Shown here piece by piece: positions 35,001-45,135 of a stretch of DNA of 64,000 bases (position 1 is its first letter; each line of letters starts with the position of its first letter). A program made the translations under genes and the position numbers. The stretch lies in assembly GCF_032362555.1 (NCBI RefSeq), contig NC_083520.1, positions 682,001-746,000 on the forward strand, read 5' to 3'. The DNA is from Amyelois transitella. Its lineage: Eukaryota > Arthropoda > Insecta > Lepidoptera > Pyralidae. The notes beneath the pieces were generated by a model. That model was not told the DNA's origin and made no database searches. It saw nothing but the letters and a program-made list of their open reading frames with translations.

Positions 35001-37592
35001 AATTACTTTTATAGAATGTTTAAAAACTGTGTTCTTGGTCCTTATTAAACCACTGTGGTTTAATAAGGTCCTAGCAGAAACTTTGTTTGTTCCTTTTGCT
35101 TTCACAACATTGGTTGACGTGGAATAAATAACTTAAAAATTAGTTTAGTGCCGCTTCCAAAGCTTCAGTGCAGAAGAAGCGTAACAAACTGCACTGTGGC
35201 ATTTCTACAATAACATCAAATTAAGAATAAGAATAGAAATGTGGACGAGAGAATACAATGATTATGCATGATGAATTGATCTAATTAGAATTAAAATAAT
35301 TTTAAATGGAATATCAAATTTAAATAAATATACATAAACTTATTCTGTGTGGTTCCCGGCACCAATATAAAAAAAGAATAGGACCACTCCATCTCGTTCC
35401 CGTGGATGTCGTAAAAAGCGACTAAGCGATAGGCTTATAAACATGGGATTATTCTTTTAGGCGATGGACTAGCAACCTGTCACTATTTGAATTTTAATTC
35501 TATCTTAAAGCCAAATAGCTGAAGGTGGCCTATCAGTCTTTTCAATACTGTTGGCTCTGTCTAGCCCGCAAGGGATATAGACGTGACTATATGTATGTAT
35601 ACATAAACTTATATACCTTTCGCCATCTGCGTATCCGTTTTCTCCGTCAGCCGCGAGACATCCCGGTAACTGTTCACGTTCTGCCCCAACAGCGTGACCT
35701 CCCTGACCCCCTGAGCCGCGAGGTGGCGCACCTCGTCCGCGATGGAGCTCACCGGCCTCGACCGCTCTCGGCCTCGCGTGAACGGCACTATGCAATACGT
35801 GCACATGTTGTCGCAACCGCGCATTATTGAGCTGCAAGTTTATATGTATAATCACGTCTATATCCCTTGCGGGGCAGACAGAGCAAATAGTCTGAAAGGC
35901 CAGTGATGGAATTGAGACTCAAATATTGTCAGGTTGCTAGCCCATCGCTTACAAGAAGAATTGCAAGTTTGTTAGCTTTTCCCTTAGTCGCATTTTACGA
36001 CATCCATCGTCTTACTCTAAAGTGCCGAGAACCAGACGGTACGGAACTCGTTGTTGGTATTCAAACTAAAGTAGGGCGGACTAAAAAGGCCCACTGTATT
36101 AAAAGGCCCATATATAAAAAAAAACATTAACTAAATTTATATTCGTAGCAAGGCGATCCCTATTGAATAAATGATCAATAGAAACACAAAGTACTTAATG
36201 CTACTATACTAAATGCTATTTGGCTATAGCTGAATGTGGCCTTTCAGTGTTTTGATGACTATTGGCTCTGTCCACCCGGCAAATTTAAATACCCGCATAG
36301 ACGTGACCAACATGATTACCAGACATGTGGTTGTCATCGTCCTCAGAAAAAGGATTCCAGAATCTAGGAACAAGGTCCCAATTTGACCTGAGATTCATTT
36401 GTGAAGAAGGGTTCCTTGATAAGTAAATCATTATAAAAAAAATTTGCCAATTATCAGCAACAAGGTTTATCAAATGCTTAAATAAACTCATTGGCATTAT
36501 GCTTTCTCCTTCCTCCGGGAAGTAAATGTGTATATATATAAGTGATATAAGTGAATGAAGCGAGAGAAGTATGCAGGCAAGTGGAAAGATGTAGTATATG
36601 CCTACCCCTCCAGGGAAATAGCAGAATTTTATGTGGGTACGTAATTATTTATCAAAAATACCACTCACATAAATGCGGAGACACTGTCCTGGTTCAGCCT
36701 CACAGGTACCACGTCAGCGTAGGTTTCATCCAATGACAGTAACACGTTGACTGCAGTCTGTCCACTCTCCGTCAGTGCCAGGAGGCGAGGAAGGTCACGA
36801 TAGCTGTCTGGACCAGCCACTAAAAAATTATATCATTTTTTATTTTATTATGCTTGACATTAGTCACGTGCAATTATAGAATTATTCATGAAAGAAAAAT
36901 AGGCCAGGCAGTATTACAAAATGACAACAGTGTAAAGTTACACTGTTTTCGTCACTTACAAGTTACTTTGGGTAAGTGCCCAAAGGCAAACCTAACTCTG
37001 TATGAAGAAGGGTAATTTTTTTTTTTAATATTTGTAGTCCTCAATACAACTCACCAACATCAACTGCTCTTTCTTTCTCTATCAGCTTTTCTTTTAGTCT
37101 TTCCGCCATACATCCAAGTAGTCCTATCTTCACTGGTGTCCTGTTAAATCTTGACTGAGCTCGACGACGCTTGAACCCTCTTAAATGGTCTAAACGGTGC
37201 CAAACCTTTGACTCTGCACCTTCCCTTATAGCACACGTCATTACCAGAAAAATGTCAGCCTCCTCCTCGACGTCCGTCTTCTCGAAACCTTCCTTCTTCA
37301 GTATAGACCACACAATATCTGTATCATTCAAATTCATTTGACAACCGTACACATCGAAGAAAACTTTCCGTTTTGACGTATCCTGGATATTATCTGGCAA
37401 GTAGGGTATGTGAGGAAGTTCAGTAAGAACTGGTTCAGATGATCCAGTAATGAATTCTTTCAAACCAGGCCCCTGTTTTAATTTCTCCTTCATCAATGTA
37501 GGTCTCGGTGAATCAGTATAACATTGGCATTTTTGGTACGATTTTAACGTGATCGGTTTCACCCAGCGGTACGAACGGCGCAAGAATAGCAT
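32098..37592 (-). CDS. CDK5RAP1: CDK5RAP1-like mitochondrial tRNA methylthiotransferase
   Basis: Seen: seven exons on the minus strand (37592-37055, 36819-36669, 35831-35617, 34599-34469, 33986-33830, 33106-32979, 32484-32098) join in frame to 568 residues. The N terminus ([13 protein letters not shown]) is basic and hydrophobic, like a mitochondrial presequence. The N-terminal cluster cysteines are C84 (VYGCQMN), C120 (MTCAIREGA) and C161 ([10 protein letters not shown]). The radical-SAM motif is C236-x3-C240-x2-C243 ([11 protein letters not shown]). A TRAM-like domain lies at about 470-565. Known: the enzyme uses two 4Fe-4S clusters and SAM to convert i6A37 to ms2i6A37 in mitochondrial tRNAs. 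Length is near the human protein (about 600). The stop is followed within 15 bp by AATAAA on the minus strand (32088-32083). All key cysteines are present and no frameshift was seen. Confidence 0.95.
33158..33302 (-). repeat. Family A 3' half
   Basis: In a CDK5RAP1 intron, followed by an inverted tail fragment at 33308-33353. Confidence 0.75.
33353..33584 (-). repeat. Family T: full copy, minus orientation
   Basis: Reverse B box GGGATTCGAACCCGG and the A-box region are both present. In a CDK5RAP1 intron. Confidence 0.85.
33667..33822 (+). pseudogene. Family F fragment abutting the CDK5RAP1 exon 5 donor
   Basis: The (TATG)n tail ends within a few bases of donor GTAAGC (33829-33824 on the minus strand). 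Confidence 0.7.
34060..34225 (-). repeat. Family A 3' part
   Basis: Head missing, with small deletions. Confidence 0.7.
34705..34952 (-). repeat. Family A copy
   Basis: Near full length, diverged. Confidence 0.8.
35090..35265. repeat. Family G copy
   Basis: CCGCTTCCAAAGCTTCAGTG and AGAAATGTGGACGAGAGAAT. Confidence 0.55.
35346..35606 (+). repeat. Family A full copy beside CDK5RAP1 exon 3
   Basis: Its tail ends about 11 bp from the exon 3 border at 35617. Confidence 0.85.
35840..36045 (-). repeat. Family A copy beside CDK5RAP1 exon 3
   Basis: Starts about 9 bp from the other border of the same exon (35831). Confidence 0.8.
36226..36310 (+). repeat. Family A fragment
   Basis: Diverged 3' part. 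Confidence 0.6.
36551..36632 (+). pseudogene. Family F fragment, diverged
   Basis: It keeps GAAGCGAGAGAAGTATGCAG and CCTACCCCTCCAGGGAAA. Confidence 0.6.
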
Positions 37593-38003
37593 TTTATTAG
37601 CTAATTCCTTCGTTCTGAAAGATTTTGGTAGGATGGATCATCAAAATCGAATACAATCTAAATAAAATATTTCATAACATAACCTCAAAACCATCAGCTC
37701 AGCTAAGCCGTTTGGACATCAATAAAATGTCACTGTCAGTGTCATTGAACATGGCTCCATCTTTTAGTCTGTGATAAAGTCCAAGGTCTCTATTGTGTCT
37801 ATGGTATGCTATTAAAAAAATCTAAAAAATTAAAGAAAATGGTCGCCTGATTGACTGACATTTAGATATCCAAAGAGCCAAAAATATCGGGTTGTGACTG
37901 ACAAAAAATCTGTTTATTGCGTTTATTGTGAAACAATCATTGTGAATGTTATCCATTAATAGTGAAGTCGTAATGAACTAATCTTTATTAAAATTAAACG
38001 ACA
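37593..38003. promoter_or_regulatory. Candidate bidirectional promoter between CDK5RAP1 and PCNP
   Basis: The two start codons are head-to-head, 411 bp apart. The interval contains both 5' leaders and carries none of the repeat families that crowd the flanking introns. No TATA box stands out. That it drives both genes is inferred from geometry alone. Confidence 0.45.
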
Positions 38004-39972
38004 ATGAGCAATCGTTATCAAAGCCACAGCACAGGTATTCGAATATTTTGAATTTAACTTAAAGCTATTTCCTTTTATCAGCAAACAATCAAGTATTTTG
38101 CTTGGTTTTTTATATTTTTATTTATCTTTGCCAGTGTTTTCACATTGGCAGGGTCGTCTAGATCCTCGCGTGATGATTATAGGGTGCAGAAAGAGGAGCG
38201 TGATGGCAGAGACAAATACAGGAAGGAAAAAAGGCGAACCAGGTCTCGTTCGAGATCCCCTACAAGGACGTACTCACCCCCAAGAAGCAGTAAATCAGAA
38301 AGATCTAAAAGCAGAGATTATGAAGGTGATTTTTTTCATAGTGATTGTATTTGCCTCCATTTCAATTCATAGTATTATGTAGTTGTGTTGTGATTTTACT
38401 ATCAAATAATGATTTAAAAACAGTACCAAAATGTTTAATGTGAGACTTGTTTATCAAATTTTTTGTAAATAAAGAATCAAAGTTACGTCGGTATTATGCA
38501 ATCTAAATAAATCACTCATTAGAATCTACTAAGTATTTTCTGAGGTATTAAATTTTCTATCTTAAAGTTTGTCTATGTCTTAGTTTTATTAAATTAATAT
38601 TTTCAGAGAGGAAAATTAGTGAAAAGAATGACTGGGAGGATTCAGACGAGGAAGTCCCACCACCTCCCCCTCCCCCTCGCATCACTAAGATCTCCATCGA
38701 CTTTTCTAAACCCAAAGCTCCCATCAAGATGAACTTGGGTGGATCAGCTAAGGGACCGACCGCCCCGCCAAAACCTACAGTAGCCTCGGTGTTCAACGAT
38801 GATGATGATGATGAGCCGGAGGAAATGCCCGCTGAAGCCAAGATGAGGATGAGGAACATTGGCAGGTTAGTAAAAACATTCGGGGTGTATAGACCTGAGG
38901 CTTCCAAAATGGAGATAAAAATAATCAATTTTGTTTTTTTATCACCATAAAATACATATAAGTATTTTGAATTGGCACTATATAAATACTTTGGTTTGGG
39001 ATTCTTTTTTAGGCGATGGGCTAGCAACCTGTCACTATTTGAATCTCAATTCTATCATTAAGCCAAATAGCTGAACATGGCCATTCAGTTGGCTCTGTCT
39101 GTCTCTGGGATATAGATGTGACCATATGTATGTATGTATGTATGTAAATACTTTGCTTCATCTCTATTCATTCAAATACATCTGTCCATGAATAGGTAGG
39201 ACAGCCAAGGCGACGGAACACAACCCTTGCCCCCCTTTAAATTAAAACACTTGGTATGGACTCAGTAAATCCTAAAACATATATGACATAGAAACTTGCA
39301 TTATGAAATACTAACGATACTATATTTTATACTAAATACCTACTAATATAGATAAACATTCAAGACCCTCAGAAAAAATTCATTTCCCAGCACGCCCTGA
39401 CAGGGATTCGAACCTGAGACCCACTGTTTCATAGAGAAGGGTACTACTGTTGCACCAGAGGCAGCAATCAAAAAACAAGCACTGTAAACCTCATAATAAG
39501 GATTTCAGAGTTGCATTTCATTTTATATTACCTACATACACATGGTCACGTCTATATCCCTTGTGACAGAGCTAACAGTCTTGAAAAGACTGATAGGCCA
39601 CACTCAGCTATGTGGCTTAATGATAGAATTGAGATTCAGGTTGCTCGCCCATCGCCTAAAATAGAATTAAGTTTGTAAGCCTATCCCTTAGTCGCCTTTT
39701 ACGACATCCATGGGAAAGAGATGGAGTGGTCCTATTTTTTGTTGTACTGGTGCTGGGAACCACACGGCACATTTTTGATATTCTTATAAAATATTCTTCC
39801 GCACAGGGAAACGCCAACATCAGCCGGTCCAAACTCTTTTGGCAAGACGAAGCAGGGCTTCTGTGACGCCAAGAAGGTGTTTGAGAAAAACCTGAAGCAA
39901 GCCCTTGAGACCGCTGAGAAGCCGGGCATATCCAAGTTTCCGCAGACTATATACAAGATCAAGGGACCTTGA
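38004..39972 (+). CDS. PCNP: PCNP, PEST proteolytic signal-containing nuclear protein
   Basis: Seen: exons 38004-38034, 38152-38325, 38607-38865 and 39807-39972 join to 209 residues. The start reads [11 protein letters not shown]. An Arg/Ser-rich part ([19 protein letters not shown]) is followed by a seven-proline run ([19 protein letters not shown]). Then comes the diagnostic PCNP block [19 protein letters not shown] with [18 protein letters not shown]. The end is IYKIKGP. Known: PCNP is a small nuclear protein with PEST sequences, reported to interact with the ubiquitin ligase UHRF2 (NIRF). The human protein is 178 residues, and the insect N terminus is longer and RS-like. AATAAA at 40154 is a plausible polyadenylation signal. 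It starts head-to-head with CDK5RAP1. Confidence 0.93.
38996..39148 (+). repeat. Family A 3' half
   Basis: Ends in six TATG-type units; in the last PCNP intron. Confidence 0.8.
39279..39466 (-). repeat. Family T: diverged copy
   Basis: Reverse B box GGATTCGAACCTG with several changes. In the last PCNP intron. Confidence 0.75.
39531..39772 (-). repeat. Family A copy next to an acceptor
   Basis: Ends 34 bp before PCNP exon 4. Confidence 0.85.
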
Positions 39973-40153
39973 TAATGTTGTTACGATATGAACAGAATTA
40001 GGTTACCGCTCATTAGTTTCAGTTTGAATCCGTACTAATGTTTGAAATAGAAAAGCATGTTTGTGTATGCTGTAAGTATTTGAACTATTATAATTTGACA
40101 CACACTTAGTTGGAGTACAAATACAAAGTAGCCAGTACTGGTGGTCATCTCAG

Positions 40154-40159
40154 AATAAA
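40154..40159 (+). terminator. Candidate polyadenylation signal, PCNP
   Basis: AATAAA about 180 bp after the stop. Confidence 0.5.
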
Positions 40160-40855
40160 TAGTGTTACCATGGAGTTTGCTATAAAAACTACCAATGTAC
40201 GCAAGCAGAGCTGCAGGAAAAAGCTAGCACTAAAGGAATTGGTTATTTATTTATTTACATACATATAATACATATAATATGTCACCGATAAATAACAAGC
40301 TTGTAATCTTTCGTAGGAATCTTAACGAGACATGAATTGTATGAACCACATTTCAGTAAATTGATAAACTTACCGATTTCACGCGTAAAATAATAATATT
40401 TTATTGACCATTGATCGCTACACATAAACAAATCGGTTGCTCGTGTGTTTTGTTCAGTTTTTTAATGTATAACGAAACTAAATGGACTGAATATTAGTAC
40501 ATGATGTCAGTTAAAAGCGGTAACCAAAAGTCTCAATGCTTGGTTTAGTTATTGTAGTTTTGTAATCATATTAAATATATTTTTTCTTTTAATATGATGA
40601 TATTATTATTATTATAGTTTACTTAACTGTGTCATAAAATCGTCGGCCATTTTGTATTGCTGTTCTTGTCTTACAGATAGGTTGTACAAGAAACGGCGAT
40701 ATAAAACGTTTCGAACGAAAATGTCTCTTATCCGCGCGCGACATGTAATATTAAGACTTGATCTGTCTAAATAAAGGTATGGAATTAATATTACCATCTT
40801 AATCAGGAAAATCTAAATAATATACTGGAAAATGCTAATATTATTCAGATTTCTA

Positions 40856-40945
40856 TGAAGCTGAGCGCGGCCTGTCAGTCTTTTTAAGACTGACGGCTCT
40901 GTCTACCCCACAAGGGATATAGACGTGACCATATGTATGCATGTT
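40856..40945 (+). repeat. Family A 3' fragment
   Basis: From AAGCTGAGCGCGGCC to the tail. Confidence 0.7.
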
Positions 40946-41104
40946 TCTATGATCAACTTGTCGCGCGCGAGCATAGTGGATTTTTAGAGGCATCCCTGTT
41001 TGTAAAACATTCTGTAAATAAGTGTTTTTAATTCAAATATTACGATTAATAGTGTTCATTAGTACACGTGATTTCGTGAGCGTCTCCTCATAGTTTTATA
41101 TTAA

Positions 41105-41279
41105 ACTAGCGACCCGCCCCGGCTTCGCACGGGTGCAAAATTTTAAAAAAAATTATACATAAAAACCTTCCTCTTGAATCACTCTACCTGTTACAAAAAA
41201 ACCGCATCAAAATCCGTTGCGTAATTTTAAAGATTTAAGCATACAGACAGATAAAAGACTTTGTTTTATACTATGTGGT
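41105..41279 (+). repeat. Family E copy
   Basis: Begins CTAGCGACCCGCCCCGGCTT. Confidence 0.75.
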
Positions 41280-41635
41280 GATGCTTATTTCTAAATAAGT
41301 CTTAGAGATAAAGCGGGAAACAATGTCTTGCTTGTTATTTTTACTGTTGTAGACCATTTGTTTTAAATTCGTATACAGTACTGCTTATATACTTTTCAAT
41401 GTCTTGAACTTCAAATACCTACCTACCTACTAGTTACAGAAAGTTTTATTCAGAACTTTATAATATAATACTTAAAACTTATATTATTTTCTATTCCAGA
41501 AATTGTTTTATACATTGTATAATGTAATAAAATAGATTCTATGCTCAGATCGGTCTTTGATTTTCCTTCATTGTCTCTCGGGAAAAATCGATGAAACCCA
41601 GTAAGTGGACAGAGATTAAAATAATGTTATTTGCC

Positions 41636-41872
41636 ATGTGGTTGCTCTGCACCAATAAAAAATAATAGGACCACTCCATCTCTTTCCCATGGAAGTCATA
41701 TAAGGCCACTAAGGGATATGCTTATGGGATTCTATTAGGCGATGGGCTAGTAACCTGTCACTTTTTGAATCTGGAATTTTATCGTATATATAGTGGTCTA
41801 TCGTTTTTTCAAGACTGGTGGCTCTGTCTACCCCGCAATGGATTTAGACGTGACTTTATGTATGTACCTATG
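41636..41872 (+). repeat. Family A copy, diverged
   Basis: Head reads CATGTGGTTGCTCTGCACCA. Confidence 0.75.
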
Positions 41873-42761
41873 TTATTTTATACATGAATGTTAGACGCAC
41901 TAAATGTAACAATTATTTTACGAGATAATGGCATGAAACACCCTTCATGTGGTTTCTGGCACTTTAAAATTGGACCAGTCCATCTATTTCAAATGGATGT
42001 AAAAGACGACAAAGGGTCCTATTCTATCGTTTATTTCTTAGTTTGGATTATCGGATGACGTTATTGAAGAAAATGCTGCAGTGCAGTTTGATATCGCTTC
42101 TTGTGCACTGAACACTGTGCAATTAAAACGTATGCTAGGTTTTAATTTATCCACCGTCAACTAAAATTTTATTTATTCGACGCTAACAATGTTGTGAAAC
42201 CATAACTATTATATTAGTGATGTAGGGATTTTCTTATCGCTTCAGTGATGTTCCCCCATACCACCGAGAAATCTTACTAATAGAAGTAGGTAGCGATTTT
42301 TTTTCCTAATAAACTTACTAATAGTAGGATTACTCTTGTGAACCAGCTTTTTTCACATTACTTTCGAGATGACCATAATCATATTTTTAAACATAAAAAA
42401 TATTTTTGGAAAATTCTGATTCGCCATTGCTCTACATATATAAATCTTCTTTATTAGTGGCGGAATGAACTGGTTCCATGTGGAATGAATCAAGATAAAC
42501 AAAATTAGTGGGGACGGGAAAAGCGCACGAAGGGTTCAGTACCATGAAAATAAATTTTGAATTGAAAATATTGCAAGCTTGGGTTTCTTTGCATTCCTAT
42601 GCAGCTTTTCAACATGGTCAGAAAAATATTAGCTTGTTGGGCACACTCCCGCATGTTGATGCTATGCAGGGACTGTACAATTTGTATATTAAATTTTAGT
42701 TGGTAATCATCTTTTTTCTTTCTTTTTTATAAGTACCTAGTTTTAGCTTGTACTAGAGGCC

Positions 42762-42949
42762 GCCCGCGACTTCGTCCGCATGGAAACCCTATCAATCCCG
42801 CGGGAACTCTGAGATAAAAAGTATCCTATGTGTTATTCTGGGTCTTCAGCTACCTACATACCAAATTTCATGGTAATCGGTTCAGTAGTTTTTGCGTGAA
42901 AGAGTAACAAACATCCATACAAACTTTCGCCTTTATAATAGTAGTAGGA
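42762..42949 (+). repeat. Family D copy
   Basis: Runs from AGAGGCCGCCCGCGACTTCG to TTATAATAGTAGTAGG. Confidence 0.8.
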
Positions 42950-43002
42950 TGTTTACAAAAAAACAGAACAAAAATAAAAACACCAAATTGGTTTTTTAGT
43001 TT

Positions 43003-43008
43003 TTTATT
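43003..43008 (-). terminator. Polyadenylation signal, RpS26
   Basis: AATAAA on the minus strand, 6 bp after the stop, fitting a short ribosomal-protein 3' UTR. Confidence 0.7.
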
Positions 43009-43013
43009 GAAGT

Positions 43014-44414
43014 TCACTTCCTCTGTACATTCTGTGGACGAGCCATGTCCCTGGGGAAGGTGCTCTTGGGCGGTGTCCGGATGCGCCTGTCCTTCTTGGA
43101 CCTGTTGCGGACCACTTTACTGTGGATCGCGCAAGAGACGCAATAGTGGAGCTTAGCGTATAACTTGGGCAGCTGGAATGCTGGAAAACATCAAGAAAAT
43201 AAATTAATTTTGGCAATTTGAATAATCATAGGTAAGATTTACAAAATTGATGGGCTTGTCCATTGTGTGACATCTCAAATCTCACACACCACCAGGCCTA
43301 TCCCAACACATATGTAAAATCGCAAAGGTAAATATTTCATGGATTGGAGAATATATACAATCTCTGGCATAGAGCTGCTGTTCCCCAGGCATACCACCTA
43401 GCCCAGCAGGAAATCTTCCATTTTTGGCCTGAACTATTGCTCCCGCTACAATAGCAATATAAATACATCTGAAGTAACAGCTAAATAGTTGCCCAAAATG
43501 GGATACAAATAAATATCAATGAATTGCAAGAAATCTATTTCATCTACAGATGGATGATAAAGATGAAAGTATTTCAAAAGATGATTTACATGGTGGCTGA
43601 GAGTTCTGAACGAGAAGTTATGCTTTCTCTATTCTAAATTAAATTTAAGGATCAAAAGCAACTGAGATTTTGAAACCATTGGTTGTAAATAAAAGCAAAT
43701 TGAATTAGGTACTGCCCAGTACCCGAAACCGTCGAGCTTGCATGAAGAGAGTTATGAATGTGGATGAAGCGAAGGAAGTATGCAGAGATCGTGGAAAGAG
43801 GTAGTCTCTGCCTACCCCTCCGGGAAAGAGGCGTGATTTTATTTATGTATGTATGTACGCCCAGTCCAACCTTGGTCACATGCAGACCTTGGCTCCTCTA
43901 CAGAAGCTCAACCGGGACGATGGCCAGGATAATGCAGATCAGACAGGAAATAAATTGTCGTCAAATCCATGTTGTTTATTTCAGACATAGCAATCCAAAG
44001 AACGTAAAAACAATGCATCACTTACAGGCATATACGGAGGCTTCATTGATATCTCTGACGGCCGCCGCTTCAACGATATTCCTAATGACGAACTTCTTGA
44101 TCGCTTTGTCCTTTGGCACGCAGCGCGCGCAGTTGGTGCATCTTACGGCCTTAACGTGGCCTCTTCCGTGCTTGGCACGTCCTCCATTACGGCGTTTGCG
44201 AGTCTGGAAACATAAATTCTTGATGAACTGGATAATCCCAACACAAGCCACATGCTCTTAAATTTGACAGCCGCTTAAGCTTGAGGTACCAGAGACCCTA
44301 TTCAAGAATTAATGTTGTACGTGACTAAACCAATAATTTCTATTGAAAATGGTTAAAAATCACGTGAAATTTTACACGATTTCAATGTATTTACAACAAA
44401 ATGTTACGCACCAT
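43014..44414 (-). CDS. RpS26: 40S ribosomal protein S26
   Basis: Seen: exon 1 contributes only the ATG (44414-44412), directly followed by donor GTGCGT. Exon 2 is 44203-44026 and exon 3 is 43180-43014. The spliced protein has 115 residues, exactly the human length. It starts [20 protein letters not shown], has the zinc-binding pairs RCTNCARC (C23, C26) and [11 protein letters not shown], and contains the hallmark [16 protein letters not shown]. Known: eS26 sits at the mRNA exit channel of the small subunit. AATAAA on the minus strand lies 6 bp past the stop (43008-43003). The leader contains a pyrimidine run (TTCTCTTTC near 44450-44460) that could be a TOP element. Intron 2 holds a family F fragment. 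Confidence 0.96.
43722..43856 (+). pseudogene. Family F fragment in the RpS26 intron
   Basis: It keeps GTTATGAATGTGGATGAAGC and the CCTCCGGGAAAGAGGCGTGA end. Confidence 0.7.
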
Positions 44415-45135
44415 GTTTCTAACCTCCGATACGGTAAACGAAGAACGATGAAAGAGAATTTCTGAGCATAGACACGCGTTTGACAGCAAGACTTCATTTC
44501 CGTTTTATATAATGTTGCCCTATACAACTGCTTCCGTCAGTTCGTTTTCATTTACAAGTATAGTTAAACCATTACCTTTCATGCTTTTTAAGGCGAAAGT
44601 GTCAATTTACAATGGAAAGTCAATGAAGGTAATAAATGTAGGTAATAACACAATTATTAGTTTGTATATCTATTAATATTTTGCGAGAATAACATTCCTT
44701 CAAAAACCATTTGGTCTAAGGGATTGAACGACGGGTTTGATCAAATCTATGGAAAAAATTGTTTATGGTGAAAAACAAAAATGGACACGTTTTGTTGACA
44801 AGACAATCATTCATTTCATTCAACACTGACATTTCTTCACTCAGTCATCATCAATCATCAACAAAAAATTATCTTTTCTGTCACGAAGAATTTCTTTCAG
44901 TGCTAATATTATTTTTGTTGCTAGTAGATTCGTGAAATTTCGTTTGTTTAGCTTTTTTGCGACCACAAAACAAAGTGCAACAAATATGTTCGATAGGTGT
45001 TCATAATCGGCACTAACTTTGTAAACTTCGTCATCGTGTTCGTCCTCGGTGCTTATCCGTAACTTTTGGTTACAAATCAACGTTTGTGAAGTGAAATGCT
45101 GTGCAGGTAGTAATTAATCGTGAACCGCGTGTGAA
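44415..45135. promoter_or_regulatory. Intergenic region between divergent RpS26 and ZFAND4-like genes
   Basis: About 720 bp separate the two start codons and hold both 5' leaders. None of the common repeat families occurs here, unlike in the flanking introns. No precise promoter motif can be assigned, apart from a TTATATAA-like stretch near 44503-44512 upstream of RpS26. Confidence 0.35.

Larger units (their letters stand above)
39973..43013. other. Intergenic region between PCNP and RpS26
   Basis: PCNP 3' UTR, then family A, E and D repeats. Coding-like stretches here (for example 42508-42699) are short, lack splice context and match no family I recognise. Confidence 0.65.
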